Assembly (NCBI GenBank): GCA_039819065.1
Contig: JBCBSS010000057.1
Location: forward strand, 1 to 42,026
Direction: 5' to 3'
Source: JBCBSS01 sp039819065
Lineage (GTDB): Bacteria; Bacteroidota; Bacteroidia; Cytophagales; Cyclobacteriaceae
DNA: 42,026 nucleotides
Numbering within the stretch: the first letter of the stretch is position 1; each line of letters begins with the position of its first letter. The notes beneath the pieces are model-generated. The model saw nothing but the letters and a program-made list of their open reading frames with translations. It was not told the origin of the DNA and searched no databases. Below are positions 33,165-41,646 of the stretch, piece by piece. The position numbers and the translations under genes were made by a program.

Positions 33165-34286
33165 ATGGCCGAACAGAAAACAGCAGTTAAGAGACCTTTT
33201 TCGCACCCATTGTATGGTAGTAGTTTCTCTAATTTACGGAAGCTGCTTAAGCAAAACAGGCCAGTAGATTCGAAGTACTGGCTGCAGTTGGCAACGGCTT
33301 ACGGCTCTTCGATTTTTCGTGCACCAGCATCAGCTATAGAACGGATGGTGGCGTCCAGAAAGATCAATAAGATCAAGGACATGAAACCTCCCATTTTCAT
33401 TGTAGGCCATTGGAGAAGCGGCACTACGCACATTTGCAATGTCTTGAGCAAAGCATCGCAATTTGGGTTTGTTTCACCCATTGCTACCGGCATTCCCTGG
33501 GATATTCTCTTGATCGGCAAAACCTTTCGCCCCATGCTGGAAAAGTCCTTGCCTACCGATAGACTGATCGATAGGGTGAAGGTGAGCCCCGATGCACCAC
33601 AAGAGGATGAATTTGGAATAGCCAATATGTTTCACGTCTCTTTCTTGCATGGCCTTTACTTCCCTCAGAATTTCCATGAGAACTTCACCAAAGGCATTTT
33701 TCTGGAAAGTTGCTCTGAGGAAGAGATCGCTCAGTGGAAGCGTACTTTTAAATACTACCTCCAGAAGGTCTATTTAGACCAGCAGGAAAAGCAATTACTG
33801 ATTAGAAATCCGGCCTATACCACTCGAATCAAAGAGATCAAGGCCATTTTCCCTGGGGCTAAATTCATTCATATCTACAGGAACCCCTACGTGCTATTCC
33901 ATTCTATGAGTAACTACTTCAGAAAGCTTTTTCCAGCCTTAGCTTTTCAGGATTATAGCCACATTGATACGGATAAGTTCATTCTGGAGAATTATACTAA
34001 AATGATGAATAAGATCATCGAAGATGCCAAAGACATGCAGGAAGATGAGTTCATTGAAGTAAAGTATGAGGATTTGGAACAGCAACCTTTTCAACAATTG
34101 GAGAAGGTTTACAATCAATTGAAGTTGAAGGATTATGACGTGGACTTACCCCGATTCCAAACCTACCTGGAATCCATTAGCGGATACAAGAAAAATGCAT
34201 ATCAACAGCCTCCTGAAGTGATATCAATGATCAATGAAAACTGGGGAAGTTTCATATCTCATTGGGGCTATGAGCGAAAATCGTAA
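33165..34286 (+). CDS. PAPS-dependent sulfotransferase
   Basis: A 373-residue sulfotransferase-fold protein without signal peptide. The 5'-phosphosulfate-binding loop is IVGHWRSGTTHICN (residues 79-92), followed by conserved aromatic residues. The 3'-phosphate-binding motif is IHIYRNPYVLFHSM with Arg-Asn-Pro, the usual pair with the loop. Such enzymes move sulfate from PAPS to hydroxyl or amine groups. Sulfotransferases are not standard members of hopanoid loci, and this one lies between hpnA and hpnB, facing hpnB convergently with only 6 bp between stop codons. Sulfation of a hopanoid head group, or of another outer-membrane lipid or glycan, is inference. Confidence 0.85.
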   Translation: MAEQKTAVKRPFSHPLYGSSFSNLRKLLKQNRPVDSKYWLQLATAYGSSIFRAPASAIERMVASRKINKIKDMKPPIFIVGHWRSGTTHICNVLSKASQFGFVSPIATGIPWDILLIGKTFRPMLEKSLPTDRLIDRVKVSPDAPQEDEFGIANMFHVSFLHGLYFPQNFHENFTKGIFLESCSEEEIAQWKRTFKYYLQKVYLDQQEKQLLIRNPAYTTRIKEIKAIFPGAKFIHIYRNPYVLFHSMSNYFRKLFPALAFQDYSHIDTDKFILENYTKMMNKIIEDAKDMQEDEFIEVKYEDLEQQPFQQLEKVYNQLKLKDYDVDLPRFQTYLESISGYKKNAYQQPPEVISMINENWGSFISHWGYERKS

Positions 34287-34292
34287 GCCTGG

Positions 34293-35426
34293 TCAAGCAG
34301 CAGTTTCCTTATATACGATTCTACCACGCCACCTGACTCGTTCACCTCGCCAATAACGAATGGCTGAATGCCAGGTCATGCCTAAGTATAATGTAGCTAT
34401 AAAAGGAAGTAGGGGAGCCCAAAACCACGATAGTCTGTAGAAATGCAGAGTAGGGATATAGGTTACCGTCATAATGCCCCATGCAGCTAATGCCAATTGA
34501 AAAGGATAGAACGGAACGAAAGAATACGCTACGGGAACCCAATAAGCAAAGGCCATGATGGCGGTACAAAGCAATAGTAGCAATATGGAATAGTTGAGCT
34601 GGGTATAAGCTGTTCTGGCTACCATGTTCCAAATCTCGCTAAAACCTTCATAAGGCCTCACGCTTTGGACAGAGTGGGTCAATCCGAGCCAGGTTTTGTA
34701 ACCTACGTTCTTTACGCGCCTTGCTAGTGTGCAGTCATCGATGAGTGCGTCTTTCAAAGACTCAAAGCCACCAATTTTGTCAAGCACCTCTGCCTTGGTA
34801 ATCACGCAGCCACCGGCTGCAGCAGCCACGACCTTCATGTTGGAATTAGCCAAATGAAAAGGATAAAGCAGCTTAAAGAAATAGATGAAGGCCGGCATTA
34901 AAAGCTTTTCTGAAAAACTTTTGAAAGTAGGTTGCGCCATCAACGATACGAAATCTTTGTCTTGACTTTTAAGCTTTTCAAAAAGACCGCTGACTACGCC
35001 GGGCTTGATAGCAATATCCGCATCAAGTAAAACCACATAAGGCGTATCGGCCAATTTTCTTCCTTGCTCCAAAGCCCACAATTTACCACCCCAACCGACA
35101 GGTAGTGGCTGGCTATTTAGGATTTTCAGATCGTCATAATTGAGGTCACTGGCTTTTTCAGCGGTAAGGTCGGTAGAATTGTCATTGATAAGAATAATCT
35201 TCACTCCACCTCCCTGATCAATCACGGCTTTTAAGGTCCTTTCTATTACCGCCTCTTCATTTCTGGCTGGAATAAGCACCGTAACCTGGCTAAGATCCCC
35301 TTGTTCAAGGTCAGTATTGCCATTATCATTTACATCCCATTGTTCTCTAGTGCGCCAAGGCTGCCAGGGAAGGAGAAAGATGATAATCCACAATATGAGT
35401 GATCCGATGATCAGAGAAGAGACCAT
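34293..35426 (-). CDS. hpnB: Hopene-associated glycosyltransferase HpnB
   Basis: A 377-residue membrane glycosyltransferase of family 2. An N-terminal helix (about 3-20) precedes the GT-A domain: VTVLIPARNEEAVIERTL, LINDNSTD, then VVLLDADIAI with the DxD motif, and DALIDDCTLARRVK with the catalytic-base region. Several helices follow at the C-terminus (about 265-350). The GKLWALEQG and GGCVITKAEVLDKIGGF segments suit HpnB. It is probably a sugar transfer enzyme acting at the inner membrane on a hopanoid or related lipid; evidence for the family name is genomic association. It is separated from the upstream hpnH by a terminator. Confidence 0.87.
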   Translation of the reverse strand: MVSSLIIGSLILWIIIFLLPWQPWRTREQWDVNDNGNTDLEQGDLSQVTVLIPARNEEAVIERTLKAVIDQGGGVKIILINDNSTDLTAEKASDLNYDDLKILNSQPLPVGWGGKLWALEQGRKLADTPYVVLLDADIAIKPGVVSGLFEKLKSQDKDFVSLMAQPTFKSFSEKLLMPAFIYFFKLLYPFHLANSNMKVVAAAAGGCVITKAEVLDKIGGFESLKDALIDDCTLARRVKNVGYKTWLGLTHSVQSVRPYEGFSEIWNMVARTAYTQLNYSILLLLLCTAIMAFAYWVPVAYSFVPFYPFQLALAAWGIMTVTYIPTLHFYRLSWFWAPLLPFIATLYLGMTWHSAIRYWRGERVRWRGRIVYKETAA

Positions 35427-35468
35427 ATGATAAATTTATAAAAACCTTCGGGTTATGCTGAACGGCAT

Positions 35469-35501
35469 AAAAAAGCCTTTCTCAACCGCGTCGAGAAAGG
35501 C
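35469..35501 (-). terminator. Intrinsic terminator after hpnH
   Basis: On the minus strand GCCTTTCTC pairs with GAGAAAGGC (9 bp, 9-nt loop) and is followed by six Ts. It sits 23 bp after the hpnH stop codon and separates the ispH-hpnH transcript from hpnB, which therefore needs its own promoter or read-through. Confidence 0.88.
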
Positions 35502-35523
35502 CCAAACTCATTTGATCAATATA

Positions 35524-36639
35524 TTAAACCTCAACGGTTTCCTTTTGCTTTTTCTCTTTTTCCTCTATCTTTTCTGCCTTACGACGGTACGTGATGTCCA
35601 CTTCAGGTGCCATTGGCCCTTCAGTCTTAGGCCCTCTCAAGCTTACTCTAAGGGCTTTTAGCGGATTGGCAAAGGTATCGTCAACAGCGGTACCTTCAAA
35701 CCCACAATGCGCCATGCAATTATCGCACTTAGGATTTCGACCCACACCGTAATTGTCCCAATTAGTATCTTCGATCAGTTCTTTATAGGAACTGGCAAAT
35801 CCCTCCTTATCAAGTAAATAGCACGGCTTCTGCCATCCGAAAATATTGTACGTTACCATACTCCATGGTGTACATTGATAAGTTTGGTTACCAGCAAGGA
35901 AGTCAAGGAACAAATCTGATTGATTGAAATCCCACTTGCTCTTGCGTTGCTTACCGATGCTAAAAATATCTCTGAACAGTTGCTTGCTTTTGGTGCGCGG
36001 TAGAAAGACATCTTGATTGGGAGCTTTCTCATAACTGTAACCAGGAGAAACAGTGATGCCTTCAACACCAAGTTTCATGACACTATCGAAGAAATTGGCC
36101 ACATCCTCAGGATCTTCTCCTTCGAAGAGTGTACAGTTAGTGGTAACACGGAAACCTTTTTCCAGCGCCGTTTTTATAGCATCAACCGCTACATCATAAA
36201 CACCTTCCCTGCAAACGGATTCGTCATGACGCTCACGATTACCATCCAGGTGTACAGAGAAAGTAAGGTACGGTGAAGGTTCGTACTCATGCATTTTACG
36301 CTTCAGTAATACGGCATTGGTGCAGAGGTAAACGAACTTTTTCCTTTTGACCAGGCCAGCTACGATTTCAGGCATCTCTTTGTGGATCAATGGCTCGCCA
36401 CCAGGAATTGAGACCATCGGTGCGCCACATTCATCAGCTGCATTTAGCGCCGCTTCAACGCTCATTCTTCTCTTTAGAATATGCTCGGGATAGGCGATTT
36501 TACCACACCCGGCACAAGCCAGGTTACACTGAAAGAGCGGTTCTAACATAAGTACCAATGGATACCGCTTCTCTCTCTTTAGTTTTTTTCCAATTAAGTA
36601 TTTCGCAACAGTGAACTGCTGCTTAAAAGGTACTGCCAT
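35524..36639 (-). CDS. hpnH: Radical SAM hopene adenosyltransferase HpnH
   Basis: A 371-residue radical SAM enzyme joining the 5'-deoxyadenosyl group to hopene to give adenosylhopane, the first step of side-chain extension. The iron-sulfur cluster cysteines are C38, C42 and C45 in FQCNLACAGCGK, followed by the SAM-contact GGEPLIH. A C-terminal SPASM-like cysteine group (CDNCMAHCGFEG) and the extension GPKTEGPMAPEVDITYRRKA match HpnH proteins. The start codon lies inside the upstream ispH gene (17-bp overlap), so translation is probably coupled. The gene ends at a strong terminator. Confidence 0.93.
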   Translation of the reverse strand: MAVPFKQQFTVAKYLIGKKLKREKRYPLVLMLEPLFQCNLACAGCGKIAYPEHILKRRMSVEAALNAADECGAPMVSIPGGEPLIHKEMPEIVAGLVKRKKFVYLCTNAVLLKRKMHEYEPSPYLTFSVHLDGNRERHDESVCREGVYDVAVDAIKTALEKGFRVTTNCTLFEGEDPEDVANFFDSVMKLGVEGITVSPGYSYEKAPNQDVFLPRTKSKQLFRDIFSIGKQRKSKWDFNQSDLFLDFLAGNQTYQCTPWSMVTYNIFGWQKPCYLLDKEGFASSYKELIEDTNWDNYGVGRNPKCDNCMAHCGFEGTAVDDTFANPLKALRVSLRGPKTEGPMAPEVDITYRRKAEKIEEKEKKQKETVEV

Positions 36640-37609
36640 TTCTTTTTAAGTAGGTTTGGTTAGTTTTTTCTATATCCTCTTTTAATGGTGCTGGTAAAGA
36701 GAATATTACATTTTCACGTTCTCCGTCTACTTCCTGAACGGAACTTGCGCCAAGGTTATTTAAACGTTCTATCACACCTTGTACCAGCACTTCCGGCGCA
36801 GAAGCACCGGCAGTCACTCCGATTCTTACATTCTGGTTGAACCACTCTGCATTGATATTGTCAGCACTTTGAATAAGATAAGACCTTAAGCCCAAATTCT
36901 CGCCTACCTCACGTAGTCTGTTGGAATTAGAGCTGTTTTTTGCACCTACCACTAATAGAATATCTATTTCATCAGCCATACCTATAATGGCCTGTTGCCT
37001 ATTCTGAGTGGCGTAGCATATATCATCCTTTTTAGGGCCGACAATTTTTGGGAAACGCTTCTTAAGCGCGTCTACGATTTTTTGTGTGTCAAATATTGAA
37101 AGAGTAGTCTGGGTTACATAGCCCAGATTATCAGGGTCGTTGACTACCAATTTCTCCGCTTCCTCTACACTACCTACCAAATAAATCTCACCGCCTGAAC
37201 TTCTGTCGTATTGGCCAATAGTACCGATCACTTCCACGTGTTTGGCATGGCCTATTAGTACAACTTCTTTAGCTTGGCTGGAATAACTTTTGACTTCTTG
37301 ATGTACTTTGGCGACTAGTGGGCAAGTGGCATCCAATACCGTTAAATCCTTCCTTCTGGCTTCTAGCTCACGGCTCTTAGCAACGCCATGGGCACTAAAA
37401 ACAACTCTTACTCCATCCGGTATTTCACTGAGCTCTTCTACGAAGATGGCACCCTTTTCTTCCAGGTCTTTGACAACAAACCTGTTGTGCACTATTTCGT
37501 GCAGGACGTAAATGGGAGGACCATAAACATCAATTGCCTTTTCGACAATATCGATGGCCCTGGTTACGCCGGCACAAAAGCTTCTGGGGTTAGCGAGTTT
37601 GACCTGCAT
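36623..37609 (-). CDS. ispH: 4-hydroxy-3-methylbut-2-enyl diphosphate reductase IspH
   Basis: A 328-residue IspH (LytB), the last enzyme of the MEP pathway, reducing HMBPP to IPP and DMAPP with a 4Fe-4S cluster. The three cluster cysteines are C12 (RSFCAGV), C96 (DATCPLV) and C198 (DDICYATQNRQ). Glu126 (HAKHVEVIGT) matches the catalytic Glu126 of E. coli. Full length. It overlaps hpnH by 17 bp and is divergent from the squalene-synthase-like gene across a 145-bp promoter region, so precursor supply and hopanoid synthesis are linked at the DNA level. Confidence 0.96.
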   Translation of the reverse strand: MQVKLANPRSFCAGVTRAIDIVEKAIDVYGPPIYVLHEIVHNRFVVKDLEEKGAIFVEELSEIPDGVRVVFSAHGVAKSRELEARRKDLTVLDATCPLVAKVHQEVKSYSSQAKEVVLIGHAKHVEVIGTIGQYDRSSGGEIYLVGSVEEAEKLVVNDPDNLGYVTQTTLSIFDTQKIVDALKKRFPKIVGPKKDDICYATQNRQQAIIGMADEIDILLVVGAKNSSNSNRLREVGENLGLRSYLIQSADNINAEWFNQNVRIGVTAGASAPEVLVQGVIERLNNLGASSVQEVDGERENVIFSLPAPLKEDIEKTNQTYLKRNGSTF

Positions 37610-37754
37610 AAAAATTTTTTCCTTGCTTATTTCAAATTAGAAAACAAAAACTACATTACCAATTATTCGTCTTACGTCTTGAATACGACAATGAAAGGAT
37701 ATTTGTTTAACTTAGTTTAAACGACTTACTTTAAAATAAACCGCTATTTTTTTC

Positions 37755-38879
37755 ATGCGATCACCGGCTATAACTACACAACCTAAAGCTACTTCAGGTG
37801 AATCCAGGGGCACTGCTATTGGTGCTCCCGAAACGCTAACCGAAAGTAGGCTGAGTCAACTTTTCAGCACTTCAGATGCTGATTTTCAGGACGATATGCT
37901 CCAAGGTGTATCTAGGACATTTGCTCTGACGATACCTCAACTTCCACCTAAGCTGCGCCATATTGTTTCTAACGCGTACTTGCTATGTAGAATTGTGGAC
38001 ACAATCGAAGATGAGCCCGAAATTGAGGCTAAGCAGAAGCAGGAATTATGCAAGAGGTTTATCAATCTGGTGGGTGAGAAAGACAATGCTGAAGATTTCA
38101 AGAACACTTTAGCACCATTACTTTCAAAGAATACCATTCCGGCTGAACATGAGTTGATCAAACATCTCCCAAGGGTTATTGCGATCACGCACGCCTTTGA
38201 TGAAGATCAGCAAAAAGCACTGAAGAGGTGTATAAGAATTATGGCTGATGGTATGGCTTATTTCCAGAATCACACGACTGGCGAAGGCCTGGAAAACCTG
38301 GAAGAAATGGACAGGTACTGCTACTTTGTGGCAGGTGTAGTTGGTGAAATGCTAACCGACCTGTTCGCCATCTATTCCCCTGAAATGAAGGCTAAACATA
38401 CAGAAATGATGGATTTAGCTGTTTCTTTCGGACAGGGCTTACAAATGACCAACATACTAAAGGACATTTGGGAAGATCAGGAACGGTCAGCTTGTTGGCT
38501 ACCCAAAGATATCTTCGAGAAAGAGGGCTTTGACCTGGGTAATATGAATGGTACCTCTAATGATAACTTTCAGAAAGGGCTTGAAAAACTAATTGCCGTT
38601 GCTCATGCTCATCTGGAAAATGCTTTTAAATACACCCTGCTTATTCCTGCTAAAGAAGCAGGCATTAGAAAATTCTGCCTTTGGGCACTGGGTATGGCTA
38701 TTCTTACGTTGAAAAAGATCAACCACAACAAAGGGTTCACTGACAGTGGTGAAGTGAAAATTAGCCGTAAAAGCGTAAAGCGAACTATCATAGCTACTCA
38801 CCTTACCGCTAAGTCGGATTTGATGTTGAAATTGCTTTTCAATCTATCGCGCAAGGGATTACCGAGAACCTCGCTTTGA
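37755..38879 (+). CDS. Squalene/phytoene synthase family protein, squalene-synthase-like
   Basis: A 374-residue trans-isoprenyl diphosphate synthase (head-to-head). Two Asp-rich motifs are seen: D82-T-I-E-D86 and N233 to D241 (NILKDIWED). Between them YCYFVAGVVGEMLTDLF resembles the YCHYVAGLVG block of eukaryotic-type squalene synthases more than HpnC or HpnD. The N-terminal 35 residues are low-complexity. As no hpnC or hpnE is nearby and squalene-hopene cyclase follows 26 bp later, a one-enzyme squalene synthase (two FPP plus NADPH) is proposed. HpnD-like activity (presqualene diphosphate) is the alternative. Confidence 0.82.
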   Translation: MRSPAITTQPKATSGESRGTAIGAPETLTESRLSQLFSTSDADFQDDMLQGVSRTFALTIPQLPPKLRHIVSNAYLLCRIVDTIEDEPEIEAKQKQELCKRFINLVGEKDNAEDFKNTLAPLLSKNTIPAEHELIKHLPRVIAITHAFDEDQQKALKRCIRIMADGMAYFQNHTTGEGLENLEEMDRYCYFVAGVVGEMLTDLFAIYSPEMKAKHTEMMDLAVSFGQGLQMTNILKDIWEDQERSACWLPKDIFEKEGFDLGNMNGTSNDNFQKGLEKLIAVAHAHLENAFKYTLLIPAKEAGIRKFCLWALGMAILTLKKINHNKGFTDSGEVKISRKSVKRTIIATHLTAKSDLMLKLLFNLSRKGLPRTSL

Positions 38880-38905
38880 GGTCAAATAATTAACAAAAAA
38901 ATAAT

Positions 38906-40906
38906 ATGGATAAGAACGTCGATCATCTACAAAGTGATCTGAACCGGCTTAAAGAGAGACTCGATTATATCCTCGATCACCAAGAAGACGCTTATCAAAA
39001 ACAAATCGACAACGCCATAGAAAATGCCAGGCTAGGGGTGCTGAAAGAGCAGCATGCCCAAGAAGGATACTGGTGTTATGAATTAGAAGCAGACTGTACT
39101 ATTCCGGCCGAATACATCTTGATGATGCATTATCTCGGCGAAGTCGACGAAGCACTTCAAAGTAAAATAGCGAACTACATCAGAAAGCGTCAGGCTGACG
39201 ATGGCGGTTGGCCGTTGTATTCAGGCGGTAAGACTGATATCAGCTGTACCGTCAAAGCTTATTATGCACTTAAATTGGCCGGTGATAAGGCTGATGAACC
39301 GCACATGCTTCGAGCTAAAAGAGCGGTTTTGGACCGGGGAGGTGCTGCGAAGAGTAATGTGTTTACCAGGATTGCTTTAGCTACGTTCGAACAAATACCT
39401 TGGAGAGGAGTGCCTTTTATTCCTGCGGAGATCATGCTATTTCCCAAATGGTTTCCTTTCCATCTCAGCAAAGTCTCTTATTGGTCAAGAACGGTGATGG
39501 TGCCACTGTTTGTTATATACAGCTTCAAAGCCAAAGCCAAGAACCCAAACCAAATTGATATTCGAGAATTATTCACTACGCCGCCAGAGAAAGAAAAGCA
39601 CTACTTCGAATCAGGCTCGACACTGAATAAGGTGATTCTCAAGCTTGAGCGGATTGGGTATAGAATGGAACCTATCATTCCTAAGTTCTTAAGGAAGAAA
39701 GCGCTAAAAAAGGCAGAGAGGTGGTTCATTGACCGCCTGAATGGCACCTCTGGTCTCGGTGCTATTTTTCCAGCGATGGTGAATGCCTACGAAGCACTAA
39801 TGCTCCTTGGTTACAAGAAGGATCATCCTTATGTAAAGACTGCCAGAGAAGCCATAGACAAGTTATTGGTAATAGACGATCAAGAGGCGTACTGCCAACC
39901 TTGTGTATCTCCCATTTGGGATACACTACTGGCCTCCTGTGCCTTACAAGAGGTTGGGATAGAAGAAAATAAAGAAGCCCTATCAGAGTCTTTAAATTGG
40001 TTGAAGCAAAAGCAAATACTCGATGGGCCTGCTGATTGGAAAGATTACAAACCAGACCTGCCTTCTGGAGGTTGGGCCTTCCAATTTGACAATGACTACT
40101 ATCCAGACTTGGACGACACAGCTTTTGCAGCTTACGCTTTGAAGCGGTCTTCAAATCCCGAATTCGAAGGTAATATCAAGATGGCCGCTGACTGGCTGGT
40201 GGGTATGCAATCGAAGAACGGAGGCTTTGCTGCTTTTGATGCCGACAACACCTATTACTACCTGAACGAAATACCCTTTGCTGATCATGGGGCACTACTG
40301 GACCCACCTACGGCAGATGTAAGTGCCAGAGTAGTCATGTTCTTGGGTACCATAGTTGATGATTATCCTCAATACAGGGATGCTATGGATAAGTGTATAG
40401 ACTATCTCACGAAAGAGCAGGAAGCAGATGGTTCCTGGTTTGGCCGTTGGGGTACCAATTATATTTATGGTACATGGTCCGTACTTATCGCCTTTGAAGA
40501 AGCGAAGATTCCCTCGAGTGATCCGCGGGTGACCAAGGCTGTAGAATGGCTCAAATCAGTGCAAAGACCAGACGGCTCATGGGGAGAAGATAACGATAGT
40601 TATGAGCCACTGAACATGTCAGGCAAAGGATACAAAAGCGCCGCATTCCAAACTGCCTGGGCTGTCCATGCACTTTTGACAGCTGGCCAGTTTGAGTCTG
40701 AGGCCGTCAAAAATGGTATTAATTTTCTACTAGCCGAGCAAGCAGGTGATGGACTCTGGTATGATCCGGAATTCACTGCACCAGGATTCCCCAGGGTATT
40801 CTATCTGAAATACCACGGCTACGATAAATACTTCCCGCTTTGGGCATTAGCTCGTTATAGGAATGAGCTAAAGCAGTCGGAGCAGAAGGCTAAGAAAGTG
40901 GCGTGA
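38906..40906 (+). CDS. shc: Squalene-hopene cyclase
   Basis: A 666-residue class II triterpene cyclase turning squalene into hopene and hopanol; also named HpnF. The protonating motif DXDD is D401-L-D-D404 in PDLDDTAFAAYAL. QW-type repeats are present: QADDGGWPL, QSKNGGFAAF, EADGSWFGRWG, QRPDGSWGED and QAGDGLWYD, with the usual ending YHGYDKYFPLWALARYR. Monotopic membrane binding is expected. Length and motifs are typical. It lies 26 bp after the synthase and its TGA overlaps the GTG start of hpnG (GTGA), so the three form an operon with the prenyl synthase fragment downstream. Confidence 0.95.
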   Translation: MDKNVDHLQSDLNRLKERLDYILDHQEDAYQKQIDNAIENARLGVLKEQHAQEGYWCYELEADCTIPAEYILMMHYLGEVDEALQSKIANYIRKRQADDGGWPLYSGGKTDISCTVKAYYALKLAGDKADEPHMLRAKRAVLDRGGAAKSNVFTRIALATFEQIPWRGVPFIPAEIMLFPKWFPFHLSKVSYWSRTVMVPLFVIYSFKAKAKNPNQIDIRELFTTPPEKEKHYFESGSTLNKVILKLERIGYRMEPIIPKFLRKKALKKAERWFIDRLNGTSGLGAIFPAMVNAYEALMLLGYKKDHPYVKTAREAIDKLLVIDDQEAYCQPCVSPIWDTLLASCALQEVGIEENKEALSESLNWLKQKQILDGPADWKDYKPDLPSGGWAFQFDNDYYPDLDDTAFAAYALKRSSNPEFEGNIKMAADWLVGMQSKNGGFAAFDADNTYYYLNEIPFADHGALLDPPTADVSARVVMFLGTIVDDYPQYRDAMDKCIDYLTKEQEADGSWFGRWGTNYIYGTWSVLIAFEEAKIPSSDPRVTKAVEWLKSVQRPDGSWGEDNDSYEPLNMSGKGYKSAAFQTAWAVHALLTAGQFESEAVKNGINFLLAEQAGDGLWYDPEFTAPGFPRVFYLKYHGYDKYFPLWALARYRNELKQSEQKAKKVA

Positions 40907-41607
40907 AACTCGGCATAATTGTTCCGTTACCTCAGGAATTAAAGACTATTACGAAGCAGAAATTGTCAGCCGGAGCATGCGCAGTCGTGAACTCCACTCA
41001 CCACGTATGCCTATCTGGAATGGGAGAAGAGCGAGTAAAGAAGGCTTGCCAAAAGCTAAGCGATCTCAATGTCGATGCACTGATAAGTTGGGGTAGCGCC
41101 GCGGCCATTTCATCAGGTTTGAAGGCTGGAGATTTGGTGATACCCAAAAACGTGATCGACCAACAGGGTGATGTGATGCGCACCTCTGTTCAATTAGGAG
41201 AAGGGTTTACTACCCTGATTAAGCAGTCACCCATTGCTGTTAGCCATGGCATGATTGCAGAAAGTACTCTGCTAACGACACCAGAGGAAAAAAGCCAGTT
41301 GTACCAGCAAACCGATGCTGTAGCTGCCGATATGGAGAGTGGTATCATTGCACGTTTTGCCCAAGCATCAAATATGCCCTTTGCCTGTATAAGATCCATT
41401 TCTGATGATGCTCAGAGCACCGTACCACGTATTATAAGCGAAAGTATTGGTTCAAATGGTATGGTAAATATTGCAAAACTGATGTGGAAGATGATCAGTC
41501 ATCCGGGCCAAATAACCGGATTAAGGAAACTTGCAATAAGTTTTAAAGAAACATCGAAAACTTTAAGCGAAGTGGGTCGAAAATTAGAAGAACTAAGGCT
41601 AACTTAG
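40903..41607 (+). CDS. hpnG: Hopanoid-associated nucleoside phosphorylase HpnG
   Basis: A 234-residue protein of the purine/uridine phosphorylase fold. HpnG removes adenine from adenosylhopane, leading to (phospho)ribosylhopane. The fold is shown by ALISWGSAAAISSGLKAGDL, the conserved early block, and by AADMESGIIARFA, which carries the Met-Glu-Ser nucleoside-binding motif. CIRSISDDA follows. The start is a GTG at 40903 overlapping the cyclase stop codon by four bases. Function follows from position beside shc and from hpnH in the same locus; a generic nucleosidase is the alternative. Confidence 0.87.
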   Translation: MKLGIIVPLPQELKTITKQKLSAGACAVVNSTHHVCLSGMGEERVKKACQKLSDLNVDALISWGSAAAISSGLKAGDLVIPKNVIDQQGDVMRTSVQLGEGFTTLIKQSPIAVSHGMIAESTLLTTPEEKSQLYQQTDAVAADMESGIIARFAQASNMPFACIRSISDDAQSTVPRIISESIGSNGMVNIAKLMWKMISHPGQITGLRKLAISFKETSKTLSEVGRKLEELRLT

Positions 41608-41646
41608 ATCATACCTGAACTATTCTACCTTAAAATAGAGCCGGAC

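Noticed and set aside
37679..37705. Possible Bacteroidota promoter (TTG, 16 bp, GATATTTG) before the squalene-synthase-like gene
   Set aside because: The -7 element misses the first consensus base of TAnnTTTG and the spacing is short. The location is sensible but the match is too weak to list.
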